Shown here: piece by piece, positions 6,823 through 7,286 of the stretch | Layout of the letters: each line of letters opens with the position of its first letter | Numbering within the stretch: the first letter of the stretch is position 1 | Source: Aquificaceae bacterium | Lineage (GTDB): Bacteria > Aquificota > Aquificia > Aquificales > Aquificaceae | DNA: 7,286 nucleotides | Assembly (NCBI GenBank): GCA_027049085.1 | Contig: JALTVH010000021.1 | Coordinates: 1-7,286, forward strand | Direction: 5' to 3' | Program-made: the position numbers and the translations under genes | Notes under the pieces: generated by a model | Database searches by the model: none | Told to the model about the DNA's origin: nothing | What the model saw: the letters and a program-made list of their open reading frames with translations, nothing else

Positions 6823-7286
6823 TTATAACAGTGTTATCGGGCTAACTAAGGCAACGGTCCTTACACCAAAGTAAAAGATGTGGATCCTGAATTTATAGGT
6901 AAGTATGTGAGCTGAGTACCTGCCCTTGGCGTTTACAGAAAGGTTCACCCTTTTCTGACTGTAAATTCCCTTAACCTTCTGATCCTTATAGATAAATATC
7001 AGGGGCTTTCTAAGATCTGCTTCCACGACGTAGCGGAAAGGATATCTTGTAACTTCCCCGGGCAGGTAAAAGCTCCTTTCTGAATAGGCAAAGATTTTGA
7101 CCTTTGGATTTCCGAAGACAACCACGGCACCCCTCAGGAATTCATCAACGTAAGAATCTCTGATGAGCAGTTCCCTTGAAAAGTAAAGATTGCGCCTGTT
7201 TCCGAGGATGTAATTGTAACCAGGGACCTCAAAGCCGAGATAGGTGGTAAAAAGCATCCTCTGGTCGTGGGCTATCAGGTAGCAGT
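6823..7286 (-). CDS. Unidentified protein, C-terminal part (possibly PHP-family)
   Basis: The frame is open to the right edge. Ahead of the Met at 7257 it reads CYLIAHDQR without a stop, so that Met is probably internal and the 5' end lies outside the window. About 154 codons are visible and no complete catalytic motif is present. The visible part is rich in beta-prone hydrophobic and aromatic residues (FRGAVVVFGN-like alternation, VKIFAYSERSFYLPGEV, PLIFIYKD). It ends KGRYSAHILTYKF... YFGVRTVALVSPITLL. This ending resembles, from memory, the C-terminal beta domain that follows the metal-binding PHP phosphoesterase domain in some proteins, where a Gly-x-Tyr/Arg-rich strand precedes a Pro-Ile end. 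The assignment is tentative. There is no signal peptide or membrane segment in the visible part. thpR starts 13 bases after its TAA stop, so it probably heads or precedes the thpR-purM transcript. Confidence 0.7.
   Translation of the reverse strand, partial: CYLIAHDQRMLFTTYLGFEVPGYNYILGNRRNLYFSRELLIRDSYVDEFLRGAVVVFGNPKVKIFAYSERSFYLPGEVTRYPFRYVVEADLRKPLIFIYKDQKVKGIYSQKRVNLSVNAKGRYSAHILTYKFRIHIFYFGVRTVALVSPITLL
6825..6837. repeat. Perfect 13-base inverted repeat at the gene junction
   Basis: ATAACA-G-TGTTAT is a perfect palindrome with 6-base arms around one central base. It spans the last codons of the right-edge gene, ending on its stop, and lies 15 bases before the thpR start. It could be a protein-binding site for a dimeric regulator, but it is coding on one side, no promoter is visible beside it, and A/T-rich palindromes of this size arise by chance. 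The loop is too small for an RNA hairpin terminator. Confidence 0.35.

Overview
The window is gene-dense bacterial chromosome with seven genes in two converging blocks and almost no intergenic DNA. There are no RNA genes, mobile elements, CRISPR arrays or stretches over 300 bases without a gene. Arginine is written mostly as AGG/AGA, G+C is about half by eye, gaps are minimal, start codons include GTG and TTG, and deoxynucleotides are made by an oxygen-sensitive class III ribonucleotide reductase. Together these suggest a strictly anaerobic, probably thermophilic bacterium. An Aquificota-type lineage (for example Desulfurobacteriaceae-like) is my best guess, but this is an inference from style and not a sequence match.

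Rightward block (1-5252): mutS, with its 5' end outside the window; nrdD, after a 4-base gap; nrdG, whose start overlaps the nrdD stop by one base; and a small secreted protein of unknown function whose ATG overlaps the nrdG stop by 4 bases behind a very strong Shine-Dalgarno sequence. The spacing suggests one transcript joining mismatch repair, anaerobic dNTP synthesis with its radical-SAM activase, and an exported protein.

Leftward block (7286-5230, minus strand): a 5'-partial gene that I can only tentatively liken to the C-terminal part of PHP-family proteins; thpR, encoding a 2H-family RNA 2',3'-cyclic phosphodiesterase; and purM, encoding the fifth step of purine synthesis. thpR and purM overlap by 4 bases, with a TTG start for purM. 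No internal promoter is evident, so the block is probably read from upstream of the right edge.

The two blocks collide tail to tail: the secreted-protein gene and purM share 23 bp at their 3' ends, leaving no room for a conventional terminator between them. I see no clear new multi-gene system. The main items for follow-up are the uncharacterised secreted protein coupled to nrdG, the convergent overlap, the mutS-nrdDG linkage, a G8 tract inside nrdG, and the partial gene at the right edge.
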